Positions 23,209-34,871 of a stretch of 64,000 nucleotides of DNA are shown piece by piece (within the stretch, counting starts at the first letter, position 1; each line of letters begins with the position of its first letter). The notes beneath the pieces are model-generated. The model was not told the DNA's origin. It did not search any database and saw nothing but the letters and a program-made list of their open reading frames with translations. The position numbers were made by a program, and so were the translations under genes. The stretch comes from Macrocybe gigantea (taxonomy: Eukaryota > Basidiomycota > Agaricomycetes > Agaricales > Callistosporiaceae), in contig SJRY01000293.1 in NCBI GenBank assembly GCA_011319805.1, positions 248,001 through 312,000 on the forward strand, given 5' to 3'.

Positions 23209-24774
23209 TCATGCCATAGTGAACAAGTTTTCGATGCGTCCGCGAAGCTCTTCACCCGGCGCAGCGTCTGCAAGTTTCTTGGCTGTAAAGTCTGTTTCAG
23301 CGTTGTGGGCATCATCCACAGGCGTGGCAAGAGCGCTCTCGGCCGGCGAGGTGTTTGCCGTCGTCGTCGCCGAAGCAAAGGGCGAAAACTGCATCAGTGG
23401 GCTGGCCGTCGCGCTCAGAGAGCTCGTGGGGCTACCAGGCGACCATTCCGCATGCGGGCTGTCAGGCGTGAGGTCCGCCGCGTCTCGGAACACCATAAAC
23501 GCTTCCATTGCCTCGTACGAGCTCCGAGAACCGAGGTCTATGGTTTTTGGAGCACCGACGCGATAGATCGCCGATGCGTTGGCATCATTGCTCGCATTCC
23601 CGAGGCGAGAGGATTGCGAGGCGGGCTCCCCCATAGTTTTTGCAAACCGTTCCCGCACAGAGATGGCCAGCAATGCAGGATCAATCTGGGGTACAGAGTC
23701 GCCTTCCCCCTCAAGGGCCTTGTCAGTCAGGTTTTCTGAGAGACGCCTCTCGCCTTGCATGTCGCCGGGTTTGAAAGCATCTATGGGCAGGAGAGGAGCG
23801 ATGCTAGGCACCCTGGGACGCACTTCATGAGGCCTCGGCGCGGGAGGCAATTCAGGATCTTGCTTCCTCTCCACGAATGTCTTGTACGCTGTAGCATAGT
23901 CAGTGTGGAACTGCCATCCATTCGGCAAGCCATAGTACAGAGACACCTCGCGAGACATTGGTATACCACCGATCGGCATAGAGGGAAAGGGAACAGTCGA
24001 TTGCTGCCTGGCTGCCTTATTCCGCAGACTCGGCCATTGCGCGTCTCATCCCGTAGACGTCTTCCTCGTTACTGGTCCCTTCTCCGCCTGCAAGGCTGCC
24101 AAGGTACGCGGGAGCGGGCAGCGCTGAGTTTCCTCGGCGTTCGCATTCTCCTGACGGAAGGAACGAGCGCAAAATCCGCGCTGCCGCACTTTTTCGCCAT
24201 GCACGTGTGACATGCCTTGATGAACTTGGCGACCAGCTCTTTAGGAACCCAGGTATAGTGCGTCCTCAGCAGTGCGCAGGTCTTGTCTCGTCCGCCGTGA
24301 TTCGTCTTGCCATGAGCATAGCACAAGAGATCGTAGATCTGTTCCTGAGTCGCTACAATCAGTTTTTCGTGCATGAGGACTGTCTGAGAAGGATCCGTGC
24401 CCGGGAGGCCATCTGAACCAACGCTTCCTGCCTTGCCCAAGGTAAACATCTTGCGGACCCAGAACCGGAATTGAGCAGTCTCCTTTTGTGTGTCAGGACA
24501 CTGAAGAACGTCCCAGATCCTGTCGAACAGCGCCTGAGAGATCAGAGCCTTGCTTTGCCGGCGAGGAGTCAGAGACCGGAGATAGTTTTCCTCGATCAGT
24601 TTGTATTGCGTGTGAGATGGAAAGCCCGTCGAGTTTCCGGTGGGCGCAGAGATGTGCGTTCCTGCTGGGCGGGTTCTGCGCTTTCTTGAATATCGCTTCC
24701 GATGACCGGAGATTTCGCATAGGGCTTGGGTGACGGGCGCTGGATATCCTTGGAGATTGTCGTTTCGGTGACAT
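23209..24774 (-). CDS. Integrase-type zinc-binding (H2C2) domain protein, probably domesticated from a retroelement
   Basis: The start is MSPKRQSPRISS (ATG at 24774). The conserved N-terminal half reads KLIEENYLRSLTPRRQSKAL and RIWDVLQCPDTQKE. The zinc motif is YAHGKTNHGGRDKTCALLRT followed by KACHTCMAKKCG, so the H-H-C-C ligands are His, His and the CHTC pair. This is the integrase H2C2 fold. No integrase catalytic core, reverse transcriptase or LTR is visible. Instead the protein continues into an unrelated tail with PMSREVSLYYGLPNGWQFHT and a Ser/Ala-rich end (GRIENLFTMA). One-base slips near 24640, 24110 and 24020 interrupt the frame. It looks like a single-copy host gene of retroelement origin; its function is unknown. 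Confidence 0.65.
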
Positions 24775-25552
24775 GGCTGAGGACTGAATGTATAGGAATA
24801 ATTCTAAAATAAAAGATAGATAGACTCGCTGTCTGATGCTAGTAAATTGTGTTGAAGACGGTGGCTGAGAGGAAAGATAATGACACACCAGCTTGCATGC
24901 TGGATTACACGTGATCGCGGTCAGCCGCAGCCCAGTGGCTACCCAAGGGGCAAGTACGCAGAGAGAGCGACTGAACACAACCATTTATTTAGGTAGTTAC
25001 AAGATGTAGAGTCCGACATAAGGCTCCGCTTGAGGACTGAAATGGACAAAAAAAAAAACTGAGGATGGCAGTGGGACAGTGTCGTAAAGGCTATAAACCG
25101 CGGAAGACTGGATAATCTAGCTTCAAGCTTGTGCATATTGATTAGCGATTTCCTGATTTCTTCGTCGATTGGTTCCTGCGGAACGGAAACAAAAGCATAC
25201 TGTTGTGAAGAACCAAAACTTGCAACCATTGCAAAACGTATGCATAACTCATGTCGCATGTGAGGACATTGACGTCCGGACTTTGTTTTTTTTTTTGGGG
25301 GGGAGGGGGTTCGGGTTGTCCATGGATATGAAAGCTACTCAGCGAGCCGGAACTTTCTTTGAACAGAGAATGGAGGGAACAGAGATGGCTTGGATGCCAT
25401 CAGATCGAAAAATAAGACATTCGGTGGTGCCCATACAATCTAAGAACGCTTGTAGTATACAATATGGATGAAGAAATTATTAAATAGAAGGAACGTCAAG
25501 ATATCAGGAAGGCAAGAAAAATCCATTATTTGGTTTTTTATTCAGTCTGAGC
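24775..25552. other. Intergenic region, no gene seen
   Basis: A 106-codon open frame on the minus strand (24939-25259) has no recognisable domain. A short T and G run lies at 25285-25308. I see no RNA gene. Confidence 0.45.
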
Positions 25553-25941
25553 TCAAAGCATAATTGCGAGTACCCCAACGAAAAGGCCCATCATGTACTC
25601 GTCCAAGTTCGAGGCAGGAACAGCGCCCGAGGTCGGGTCCTTGTGGGTGTGTGAGTCGTAGTCGTAGGGGACGTGGTGGTCGTGAATGAAGTCGTCGGGG
25701 AAGTCGTCATAGTCGTCAAAGAGGTGGATAAGACGGAGCTGATAGAAGAGACAAAAGAGGATATTTCGGACGCGACGGAGCTAGCTCTGTGGGAAGGGTG
25801 GGTGTCGAGTCCGCGAGCTGAAAATAGACCGTCAGGAAACTCTTACCCAGGCGGAGCGCTGACTGTTGCTGTGGTTTGCGCGTTCGCCACTAAGGCGGCG
25901 AGGAGCAAAGAACCTCCTGCGGAAAGAAGCGACAACTTCAT
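25553..25941 (-). CDS. Small Thr-rich secreted protein, probably GPI-anchored
   Basis: Exon 1 encodes MKLSLLSAGGSLLLAALVAN followed by AQTTATVSAPPG, a clear signal peptide. After an intron of about 107 bases the T-rich frame reads SLTTMTTSPTTSFTTTTSP. A neighbouring frame gives SGAVPASNLDEYMMGLFVGV and LAIML before TGA at 25553, a hydrophobic end typical of fungal GPI-anchor signals. The two halves are one base out of register around 25620, so a single-base loss is assumed. If the alternative frame is used throughout, exon 2 is instead rich in Asp and His. Cell-wall or surface location is inferred; no function is known. Confidence 0.6.
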
Positions 25942-26583
25942 GTGTGACTTGGGAAATTAGGAAAAGGTTGAAAACTGCGTGTTCGGAATGAAGGTACTCC
26001 TTTTTATCTGCGGAAACTTGTTTGAGTTCACATGACGAATGTGGATACGTCAAACGGCCTCCAAGCCCCTCGACGATAATTGAATTGGGCTACGCCGAAA
26101 GCGAAACTTGTCTCGTATACCGCAACCACTTCCGCTCTTTGTCGTTGGCGAGAGAAGGCCGTTCTTGGGGGTCGGAGCTGCTACACATCGGCAAGGTCTG
26201 TACTGTCCGTTTACCTGAGAGTAGGCATGGACACATCGTCCTCTGGACACGCACTCGAAATGGGGTCAATATCAAATCGTTACATTTCAGATAGGCCCCT
26301 ACCACAGTCAAGTGGAACCTGGCTTGATTGGCTCGTCCAATCGGATGCAAATGAATATAGTGGAGCCCCGCAGTACGCGGGTCGGGAAGACATTTCGGAC
26401 TACCCCTTTGATGTAGAACACGGCCTTAACACAATGAAAGTCTTTATTGCATATCTTATTGTATCCTAGCTTTGCATGAACAGTCCGATTGTTAGTACAA
26501 TCTGTCCATCAGTAGAAAAAGAAAGCAGTACCGATGCACTAATCTACCGTCGTGACTCATGTTGACTTATCGTATGCCAATCT
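25942..26583. other. Intergenic region, no gene seen
   Basis: It holds the promoter of the small secreted protein (minus strand) and the 3' flank of LCL3. An AAAAAGG-type AT-rich box lies near 26005, on the minus-strand side. Nothing else stands out. Confidence 0.4.
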
Positions 26584-27677
26584 TCACCGTCGTAGCAGTC
26601 TTCGCATCCATGACCTCCGTGGCGTATCTTCTTCCATTGCTTCGTCTTGATCCTCGGCGTCCTTCTTAGCCGCATGACGGCGTTTGTACTCAGAGGGTGT
26701 TTCTATCTTTGTACCATTCTTCCACATTCCACGTCTTGCGGCTCTGGGAGAAATAAATCAGTCATGCGAGACATGATATAGTTGTGTATGCGGACTTCGC
26801 CTCTGCCTCTATACGCAGAAATTCTTCTTTGCCTGACTCCCCGTACTCGGCGCCAGCCTAACATCTGGTATAAAAGAAAGGGTGGAGGCAGATGTGCGTC
26901 ATCGACACACCTGCTCATAAGTGGTTGCCCATCCTGCGCGCAACATTTCCAATGCGATGTTCTTCCCGGTTACTAGAAACCCGGGGAACAAACGAGGCGC
27001 CAAGAAAACGTTTGCAACCTGGATAATGGGTCAGTGCAATCAAGGGGCTAGTAGAACGATATCACAGACCACACGGGAATATTGGTCTCGTTGAAGCAAT
27101 TGACAATAGACGGTCTTTCCCAATATCATTCCACGCAGCCACTCTATGCTTTCGACGGCGTAGGGCTGGGCGGGACGTCCAAAGTGTGAAGCCTGTATTT
27201 ACGGCACTGTCATTTCATGCATCACGAATATGCCATCGGTCGCACTTCTGGAGCGTCCACCCCGGCAATGCGAATATGAATGGTTTTGTGCCTTAGTTCT
27301 GCCCTTTGATCAGCCAGTTACTTCCAAAACGTCAGGTTGGTATTATTACCTCTTGGCGTCGAGGGTATACGCCTTAGCCAGCGAAAGGGTATATGACCAC
27401 CTAGTGTGGGAACATGGTATAGTCGGAAGTTATCTCCATCTCCTACACTGAACGCCTCTATGCGTTTACTGCCACCTCCGATTGAACGGGCACAGAACGT
27501 CACTCACGTCGTAACAATCCCTTTAATCCATCTTTTCTGCTTGAAAATTCTGGGAGTGATCCAGCCTCCGTTTTGAATACGCCGTCCGAACCGCAAATAT
27601 GTCGCTGTGGCGGCCAGCGTCGTCACCGAGCCCACCGTGAAAGCGCTCAACGCGAGCAAGGTTTGAGGCGTTGTCAT
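26584..27677 (-). CDS. LCL3: Lcl3-type endonuclease (staphylococcal nuclease-like fold), membrane anchored
   Basis: Fungal Lcl3 is a mitochondrial or ER membrane protein with a thermonuclease-like domain. The start [20 protein letters not shown] opens a single N-terminal membrane segment, then [16 protein letters not shown]. The nuclease begins with [37 protein letters not shown] and a [12 protein letters not shown] stretch follow, then the segment around [20 protein letters not shown]. The C terminus reads [20 protein letters not shown] and ends MRRLLRR. Several short introns split it. An extra in-frame ATG at 27695 is possible. The gene is divergent from TAH18 with 239 bases between starts. 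Confidence 0.88.
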
Positions 27678-27916
27678 CAGTATTCCTTTATACACTCCCT
27701 CTTTGCTTCGGGCACATTGTCGGACACTTGTGTGATCGGAACTGATTCACCTTTCTGGCGCAGCCATGGAATAGAAGGCATGGGTCCCGAACGAAGAACT
27801 AACCGGGGAGTCCAAATATGTGCATTGGGAATCGGTGGAAGCCTTTGAACCGACTTTCCCACGACGGGAAGTAAATGTCGTTATCTGATAACCAAAACTT
27901 TTGATGATTAACCACA

Positions 27917-30155
27917 ATGGCGAGTCCCGAAGCACGTTCCCTACTCATACTTTATGCAACAGAGACTGGAACTGCGCAAGAAGTGGCGGACAGAATAGCT
28001 CGTCAATGCAGACGCATTGCATTTCAGTGTCGGGTGCTCAGCACGGATGCTTACCAAACGGCGCGTTCCAGCCTTCACACTTCGTTCTGCGCTATTCTCA
28101 CCTCTCTCCAGGGCGATCTAATATCTGAGGAACTCGTGGTGTTCGTTGTCTCTACTTCGGGTTCCGGGACCGAGCCTCGTACAATGACTCCGCTGTGGAC
28201 AACATTACTTCGCTCAGACCTGCCCTCCGATCTATTTGAGGGCTTGTCCTTTGCTGTCTTTGGCCTGGGGGATAGCTCTTACGAGCGATTTTGCTGGCCC
28301 GCGAAAAAGCTTTCCCGAAGATTGACGTCGCTAGGTGCCCAGGAGATTTGCAGACGAGGCGAAGGAGATGAACAACATTCCATGGGGTAGGGCCTCCAAT
28401 GATTTCTCACCGTCTCTTGCTGAACAAAGTCAATGTCGATCTAGGATAGACGGGGCGCTGATTCCATGGATGAGCGAACTATTGGATACCCTGTTGCGCT
28501 TATATCCCCTGCCAATTGGTGCTCGAATAATGCCTGCCGATTCTCTTCCGCCTCCTCGGGTGTTCATGGAGGAGACCTCTCTAGACGAACTTGAGAAATG
28601 TATCAACCCGTTAGACAACGACAAGTCATACCACACAGCGATCGTAGAGAAGAACGAGCGAATTACATCGGCCGACTGGTATCAGGACGTACGGCATTTC
28701 GAATTTTCATTCAAAGATGATATAAGGTGAACATCATCGACTGCAGGCCTCGCATTCCATTGACGACTTTTGAAGTTACTCACCAGGAGACGTAGCGGTG
28801 ATTCATCCGATTGCATCGTCATTGAATGTTGAATCCTTCTTGAGTTCCATGGACTGGGCGAACACTGCGGACACGCCCTATATAGTGAAGCCAGTCATGG
28901 AAGGCATGTCATAACTGGCACAGTTCTACACCGTAAAATTCACATATCACATAGACCAGACTCTTCCATACCATCTTCCTCGGGCGACAACCATCAGGAG
29001 CATTCTGACACATTATGTCGACATAAACGCGGTCCCGAGACGTTCTTTTTTCGAATATATCCGCTATTTTACTTCGGACGAAATGGAGAAGGAAAAGCTA
29101 GATGATTTCCTGTCTTCCGAGGGTGCAGTAAGTGCTCTTTCGTCTGAAGCATCGATAGAACAAGGCTGAGGTGACCAAGGACGACTTGTATGATTATTGT
29201 CATCGGGTAAAGAGGACGATACAGGAGGTCCTTTCCGATTTCTGGCACGTGCGAATACCGGAGGAATATATCTTTGATGTTTTTCCTCCGATGCGGCCTC
29301 GGGAATTCTCCATTGCGAGTTCGATAAAGGTTTGAGCAGACGTTACAGTAACTGTGGAAAATTGCTGAGATGACCGCAGAAACACCCGAAGTCCATACAT
29401 CTATGTGTTGCCATTGTCAAGTATCGCACTAGACTCAAGATACTTCGGAAAGGCACTTGCACTACCTACATGGCGGCCTTACGGCCTGGTTGGTTTGCTT
29501 CTTCGGATTGTTGTGATCATGACAATTGAATCAGTGGAAGGCGATACTCTTAGGATTGGCATCCGAAGAGGTCTTATCAAATTGCCTTCGGACCCACGAA
29601 CGCCAGTCATTTGCGTTGGGCCCGGGACAGGAATTGCGCCTATGCGTGCCGTCATCCAAGAACGTATTTCAAATGGTTCATTTCGTGCGTATTAGTTACC
29701 TGTATTCATCTTCTGAGGAAGAGACTGAGTCGCCTAGATAACACTCTCTATTTCGGCTGCCGTTCGAAAGCAAGGGATCACCATTACGGCGACGAGTGGA
29801 CGACGTACTCTTCAGAGAAGGCTCTGGAGTACCGTTCAGCATTTTCCCGGGACGGTCCGGAGGGTGTGAAGCGAACCTACGTGCAGGACCTTATAAAGGA
29901 GGATTCCGAGAGGATATGGAAATTGGTAAGAGATAAAAATGCATGTGTTTTTATTTCTGGGTAGGCTTTTGCGCTCACCTTGTGCGAAACGTGGGCTAAT
30001 GGACTTTTAGGTCGTCAAATAAGATGCCGGCCGGTGTTAAAGAAGCCCTGGCGTTTTCCGCAGAGAGGCATGGAGGGTACTCGCCTGAAGAGTCAATGCG
30101 TCTCATAGATAAGTTGATTAGGGAGGGGAGGTTGATTGAAGAATGTTGGAGCTAG
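27917..30155 (+). CDS. TAH18: NADPH-dependent diflavin oxidoreductase (Tah18 / NDOR1)
   Basis: Tah18 passes electrons from NADPH through FAD and FMN to Dre2 in cytosolic Fe-S cluster assembly. The start is MASPEARSLLILYATETGTA, the FMN-binding flavodoxin loop, then STSGSGTEPRTMTPLW and FGLGDSSYERFCWPAKKLSR. The FAD domain has HLPRATTIRSILTHYVDINA and RPREFSIASS. The NADPH domain has ICVGPGTGIAPMRAVIQE and FISGSSNKMPAGVKEALA. The end GGYSPEESMRLIDKLIREGR carries the family's short acidic, Trp-containing tail (ECWS). About ten exons are joined by short introns. The order and length of the three domains are normal. Confidence 0.93.
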
Positions 30156-30573
30156 TAAGTACCATGAAAACTATTTGCTTCTTATCGACTGCATCAGGGA
30201 ACTGTGTTCTTTTGAATATAGGATTGACTGACGTTGTAAATAGACGAACGCTCAGACAGCGAAGGGCGTGCATAGAAAGGTGCTAGCATTCAGGTACTTA
30301 CTATCGGAATCGACGACAAGAACGGATTCTGTGAGAAGAGACGACGCTACCGTTGAACTCCTGGGGACGTCGAGTAATTAAATATGGGACGGAAGGAATA
30401 CTTGGAGAGGTCATTTCTCGAAGCGAATAAATAAAAGAGGAGTCTGAGATAAAAACAATGCTCAACGGAAGCTGCCATTATCCTCGTTCAAGTGAAATTG
30501 ACATTGGTGTATGACCAAATGTCACAGTAACGCGTCACGTTACCCTGCGTTTCTCCAACGCAAAGATTGTGCC
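30156..30573. other. Intergenic region, no gene seen
   Basis: TAH18 3' flank and SNF12 promoter. No gene, repeat or RNA is apparent. Confidence 0.45.
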
Positions 30574-32250
30574 ATGGATGGCCCCAAAGCAGTCAAGTAC
30601 GCAACGTTCATCCGTGGGCGCGATGTTCGACAGCTGATTCTGCTTCAGGAAACGAAAACTGACAGATAAGACTGTGCCAAATGTCATACTCCAGGATCCA
30701 GACTTCGCGCAGGATTCGCGGATGTACCAAGACCTGCTCGAGATGGAGAGAAGGCTGGATTGGACGATGATGAGAAAGAAGGTCGAGATACAGGACGCAC
30801 TTGCGCGGAACCCCTCTGTATGTGTTCTTCTTTCCTAATGGCGGATACGATGGACGCGTCATCCTCTTCTGAACTAGACGCCTCGAACACTTCGACTATT
30901 CTTAAGCCATACCGTCTCTGGACAGGTTTGGCAGACAGGTGGTGAGGTTCCCGCCAACTTCGAAACTGGGGAGGGCATTCCATCATGGGAATTCAAGATT
31001 GAGGGGAGACTGTTGGAGGTATGCCTTCCATTGTGCTCACTCTAGTCTTAAATTTCGTTCATGCGCTGTTGCAAGCTACCTAACCAGCGGAACCGCGATA
31101 AAGTCCCGCTTCGGAAGTTCTCAACGTTTATAAAACGAATGGTCATTGAATTGGATCGGGATCCTGCCCTGTATCCGGATGGGAATATCGTTGAGGTGCG
31201 CATACATGTCCGTTTGTCCCGCTATCCAAAATCTGAAGACAGCTCTCTAGTGGCCGCGCGCGCCAGGCCACCATAATCCGCCATTAGACGGCTTCACCGT
31301 TCGCCGGACAGGTGATACGCTGACAAAACTGCGAGTTGTCATGTATCTCGAGCACTACCCAGAACAATACAAAGTGCTCGGGGAGCTGGGTATGGAGAAT
31401 TGTTTTCGGCCGTGCTGCTCGTCACCCATACAACATACAGGAGATGCACTGTGTCTAAAAGAAGAAAGCCGTCTAGGCGTGATCCAAGCTTTGTGGAATT
31501 ACATCAAAATACAAGGCTTACAGGATAAAGTGGATCGACGAATAATTCGTGCCGACGCAAAACTCAACTCTGTGTGTTCAAAAATCCCTCTGCCTTCGCT
31601 GTTCATTCTTAGTAAAGTACCCTTCAGATATTTCATTCAGAGACCATTCTCTTTCAACAGCTTCCTGAGCTCGTCAATAAATACCTTGGCAAACCAGATC
31701 CCATCGTCTTGCATTATACCATCAATCCAACTGTTCCTCCTTCGGATAGGCCATTCGCATGGGACGTGGAGATCAAAATGGAGGATGCGTCGTTGAAAAC
31801 AGAATGGGCGTTCTTCTCCACGCGTCGAAAGAGAGCTCGCAAGCGTTGGTAAAGATGGATGAAGAGGTGAATACTGGCCATTGTTTCCAGCCTTCGTAAT
31901 CTCACTGCATATTGGACGTCAGGTTGCGCTTCTTGCACAATCGCTGCATAACTCGCATCTCAAGAGGACATTCTTGCAAGCATTCGCTGATGACCCTGCC
32001 AAGTTCATCCATACCTGGCTGGAATCCCAGTCTCGCGATCTCGAAACAATCCTCGGGAGCGGACCGAGCGAAGGAATGACGGTTCGTCAAGAGGAGCTTC
32101 GACGGAGCGAATTCTTCAGCTTGCCTTGGGTGGAGGAGGTCTGTGACTTCGTTCTTCGACAGCAATTATATTCAACTTGGCTAACTCGGCGTTTGCCAGG
32201 CTGTTGCCATTCAAGAGGGCTTTCGACTGGCTTCAAAGGGTATGCAGTGA
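30574..32250 (+). CDS. SNF12: SWI/SNF-type chromatin remodelling subunit with SWIB domain (Snf12/Rsc6, SMARCD family)
   Basis: The protein is a core subunit of SWI/SNF or RSC remodelers. A short first exon (MDGPKAVK) joins KRKLTDKTVPNVILQDPDF, then MYQDLLEMERRLDWTMMRKK and VEIQDALARNPS, the family's N-terminal coiled region. Later come ANFETGEGIPSWEFKIEGRL, then KFSTFIKRMVIELDRDPALY. The SWIB domain runs LRVVMYLEHYPEQYKVLGEL and EESRLGVIQALWNYIKIQGL. The C terminus has FFSLPWVEEAVAIQEGF and ends LASKGMQ. Many short introns were placed by frame. Whether it is the SWI/SNF or RSC paralogue cannot be told from this sequence. Confidence 0.88.
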
Positions 32251-32937
32251 TTTGATGAGCTTGTATCTGCTACCGACCACTGCCGTTTTTGTATTATTTA
32301 TCATACTTTCCTCGCTATTGCTACATTGTTATGGTGGTTTCGTTGTACTCATGTGTTGAGTGAACGTTCCAGCTGAGCGAAGCACGTGACGCGATGTCTC
32401 CTCGCTCATCCCACCTGCACACATTTGTAGTCGCATACTTGCATATAGCATACAGTTTCCCATGATGCAGCAAGGTCATCCGCCTAGTGTAGTGCCCGCC
32501 CACCCGGCGGCTCACTTCACTTCGCGTACCAGCTGAGATAAAAGCCCTAACAGCCTTGCGCCATCAGCCCGTCCTCAAGTCGAAGCTGGACCTCAAATCA
32601 GCGAATGAAAGTTACGCTTGTCCTTCAGGTAATAAAAACATAAGGAGATGTTTGCTTGCATCCTACGTACATAGACCTGAAACGAGATCGCGTACCTTCT
32701 GGCGAGCGCATCCTTCCTCCTTGAATCCGCTAGACGGCATCCTGGAAGGGCTCTTGTATTGCCCCGCCTGTAGCCTCTTCATATCACTTTGTCTACCGTT
32801 AGACATCCTTGGCATGTATCCAGCGCGTAAACAGCAGTGCGATGATCTGAAGTACTAGTTGGTTTGCAAATGCCAAAAAAAAGCCCCCGCTTGTACGTTG
32901 TTGGTCAGAAAGATAAATTGGCGTATATCGGAGAAAC
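32251..32937. other. Flank upstream of the secreted-protein cluster
   Basis: No gene is seen. The block at about 32806-32890, with GCGCGTAAACAG and a GATCTGAAG-type stretch, recurs in diverged form at about 35835-35905, so the tandem duplication reached beyond the coding units. Confidence 0.5.
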
Positions 32938-33715
32938 CGTGTTAAGGAAATAGAGATGACGCCTCGATTGATGGGGTTAGTTGACGACCTTGATAGCTTG
33001 AGCCCAACAAGGGGTCGGTTTGACTCGTACTGTCTTGGGATCTCAGTCCTATATCTGATGGAATGGGTAAGATGCAAATTGCCATGAGTATAAAAGATAT
33101 AGCACATCGTCTGCGAACAAGATAGGAAGCTGGCTTCCCTCCATTTGTCTCGATTCAAATTCGAAAAAAAAAAATGAGACTCTCTGCATTTCTGCTCCTA
33201 ACGTGTACTTTTGCTCTTTCATCTGCGATGCCTATGGACCAAAGGCCGTTTACTCCGCGGCCAGCTCTCAAGTTGACGGAGGAGCAGAGCGAGGATCTGA
33301 AAACCTCCATCATAAGGGGTGCGACATTGCCGATGTGAGTAGATAGTGTCGAACCTGCTTGGAAATCGAGGCACTCACGACATAGGAAACTCGCAGCTGC
33401 AAACAAGACGAGGTTTCAGTGAAATTATACAGTGTTCCCTGGAAAGCGAGGGACTGCTGGAAACATCAACAGACGGAAATGCAGAAGAAGGCCACCGCGT
33501 ACAATCTCGTAGTAGGGTGGAAAGCTCATGGAGCTGAATACTGTGCCCCTCCTTGGAGCCGTGGCCACGCGTCGACCTTATTTGGGGATTGCTCCCACGT
33601 CCGGGTGGAGATAGACAATACGGCGCCGCAGGGGGACCCAGTTAAGATGCTTAGAGACCCAAGTGCTTTGAGCCGCATCTTGCACAGTAGATGATGTAAT
33701 TGCAGTAGAAACGAA
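32938..33715 (+). repeat. Tandem unit 1 of the secreted-protein cluster
   Basis: This unit shares promoter, leader, two exons and 3' end with units at 34872-35665 and 36122-36915. TATAAAA lies at 33089-33095, 85 bases before the ATG. The borders are approximate, judged by eye. Confidence 0.75.
33174..33694 (+). CDS. Small secreted Cys-containing protein, tandem copy 1
   Basis: Exon 1 encodes the signal peptide MRLSAFLLLTCTFALSSA and then MPMDQRPFTPRPALKLTEEQ. Exon 2 encodes KQDEVSVKLYSVPWKARDCW, YNLVVGWKAHGAEYCAPPW and PSALSRILHSR. The mature protein has four Cys, enough for two disulfides. Compared with copies 2 and 3 it lacks GATC just after the usual acceptor, which would throw exon 2 out of frame. 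A second AG, directly before CTGCAAACAAG, restores frame, so the gene can still work if that site is used. No known domain is recognised. It is effector-like in size and design, but role and target are unknown. Confidence 0.7.
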
Positions 33716-34871
33716 GAGTGAGATGAGATAGGATGTGAAGAGCAGCCACACCGCCGCTGTTTTGTATTAATCTTATTTTCCTCGCCATTGCTAAGGTAGG
33801 GCTCACAGAAAACCCGCACACATCACGGGACGTGACTGGCTGTGACCAGGGTTGCAAAAGGGACGGAAACGCGTCATTAGATGGGGGCGTGGACGCGCCT
33901 AATAGATCGAATATAGCTATAAAACATGTTCTACGTTGTTGTATGAGATCAGAAAGGGTATAAAGTAATTCTAAATGAGTTGAACTTCGAAGTTGGTCAC
34001 TATTTGGTTGCTAAACACGAAGATCATCAACAGCATCGAGCTCTGCGAGAATTGAGTTAGGAAGCACTCGATGACCGCGGTACTTTTTTCCCGCCCACGC
34101 AGCTTGTCTTGCATCCAATCCTTTGTGGTACGCGTCCATAAACCGTCTAGATCGACGAGCAAACCTGTTGCAAGGAGGAAGTGAGTTTTCTCTCGAGATA
34201 ATCACCGATCTTCACGTCTTCATTTTCCTTATTGGCCCCATCATTTTCTCGACAGCGCTTAGTCCGATTGGTCCTTCTCGTGTTCGAAGTGGCCCAGTTC
34301 TTCAGGTTCTTTAGGTTACGAAGAGCGCGCAAAGGCATGAAGACGTGTCGAGATGGTTTTTGACGTGTTCAGTATACCATAATTTTAATGGCACACATAA
34401 TTTTCGAAATTTGAAAAATCTGTCCGCACAGTTCGATGCATTTTTACCATCTCTAGAAGTCTGCGCGAACCGATTTTTGATTTCTATTGATTTACAAGTG
34501 CCATTAAAGATTTATTGGAGATCCCCGCCAAATGTAACGCTCTGTCACTCTTTGATCATGTGATGTGCGCGTGTTTTCTGTGAGCCCTACCTTACGTTGT
34601 TTGAGCGCAAGTTCTGCAAGCGTCCAGATGGAAGTCAGCACGTGACACGCTCGTCCTACACGGAAGGCTCGAATAAAATTTTCCTCCCTCTCTTTTACAC
34701 GTCCACCATTGTACGGCACCTCGCGTACCCGGCTGAGCTAACGCTCTGCCTCCGCCCAACCTCTAGCTCCTCAGTCAGTCAGCGTTAGCGAGCGCATTCG
34801 AATCTGGATATGTACCTTAAATCAGCGAATGGAAGTGATGGTTGTTTGCGGGAAAAGCTTCAGGCAATAGA
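33716..34871. other. Spacer between tandem units 1 and 2
   Basis: Apart from the transposase relic at about 34011-34205, no gene is seen. It includes an AT-rich stretch near 34370-34520. Confidence 0.4.
34011..34205 (-). pseudogene. Relic of a DDE-type transposase C terminus
   Basis: The frame reads RRFMDAYHKGLDARQAAWAG, then KKYRGHRVLPNSILAELDAV. This pattern (FMDAY-x-KGL, QAAWA-x-KKY-x-GHR) resembles the C-terminal end of transposon-encoded proteins common in Agaricomycetes; I recall it rather than having checked it. No catalytic core, terminal repeats or target duplication could be found nearby, so only a fragment remains. Confidence 0.35.

Noticed and set aside
30684..30986. Minus-strand frame opposite SNF12 with a Ser-rich composition
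   Set aside because: The plus strand has the conserved SMARCD sequence and splice sites here.
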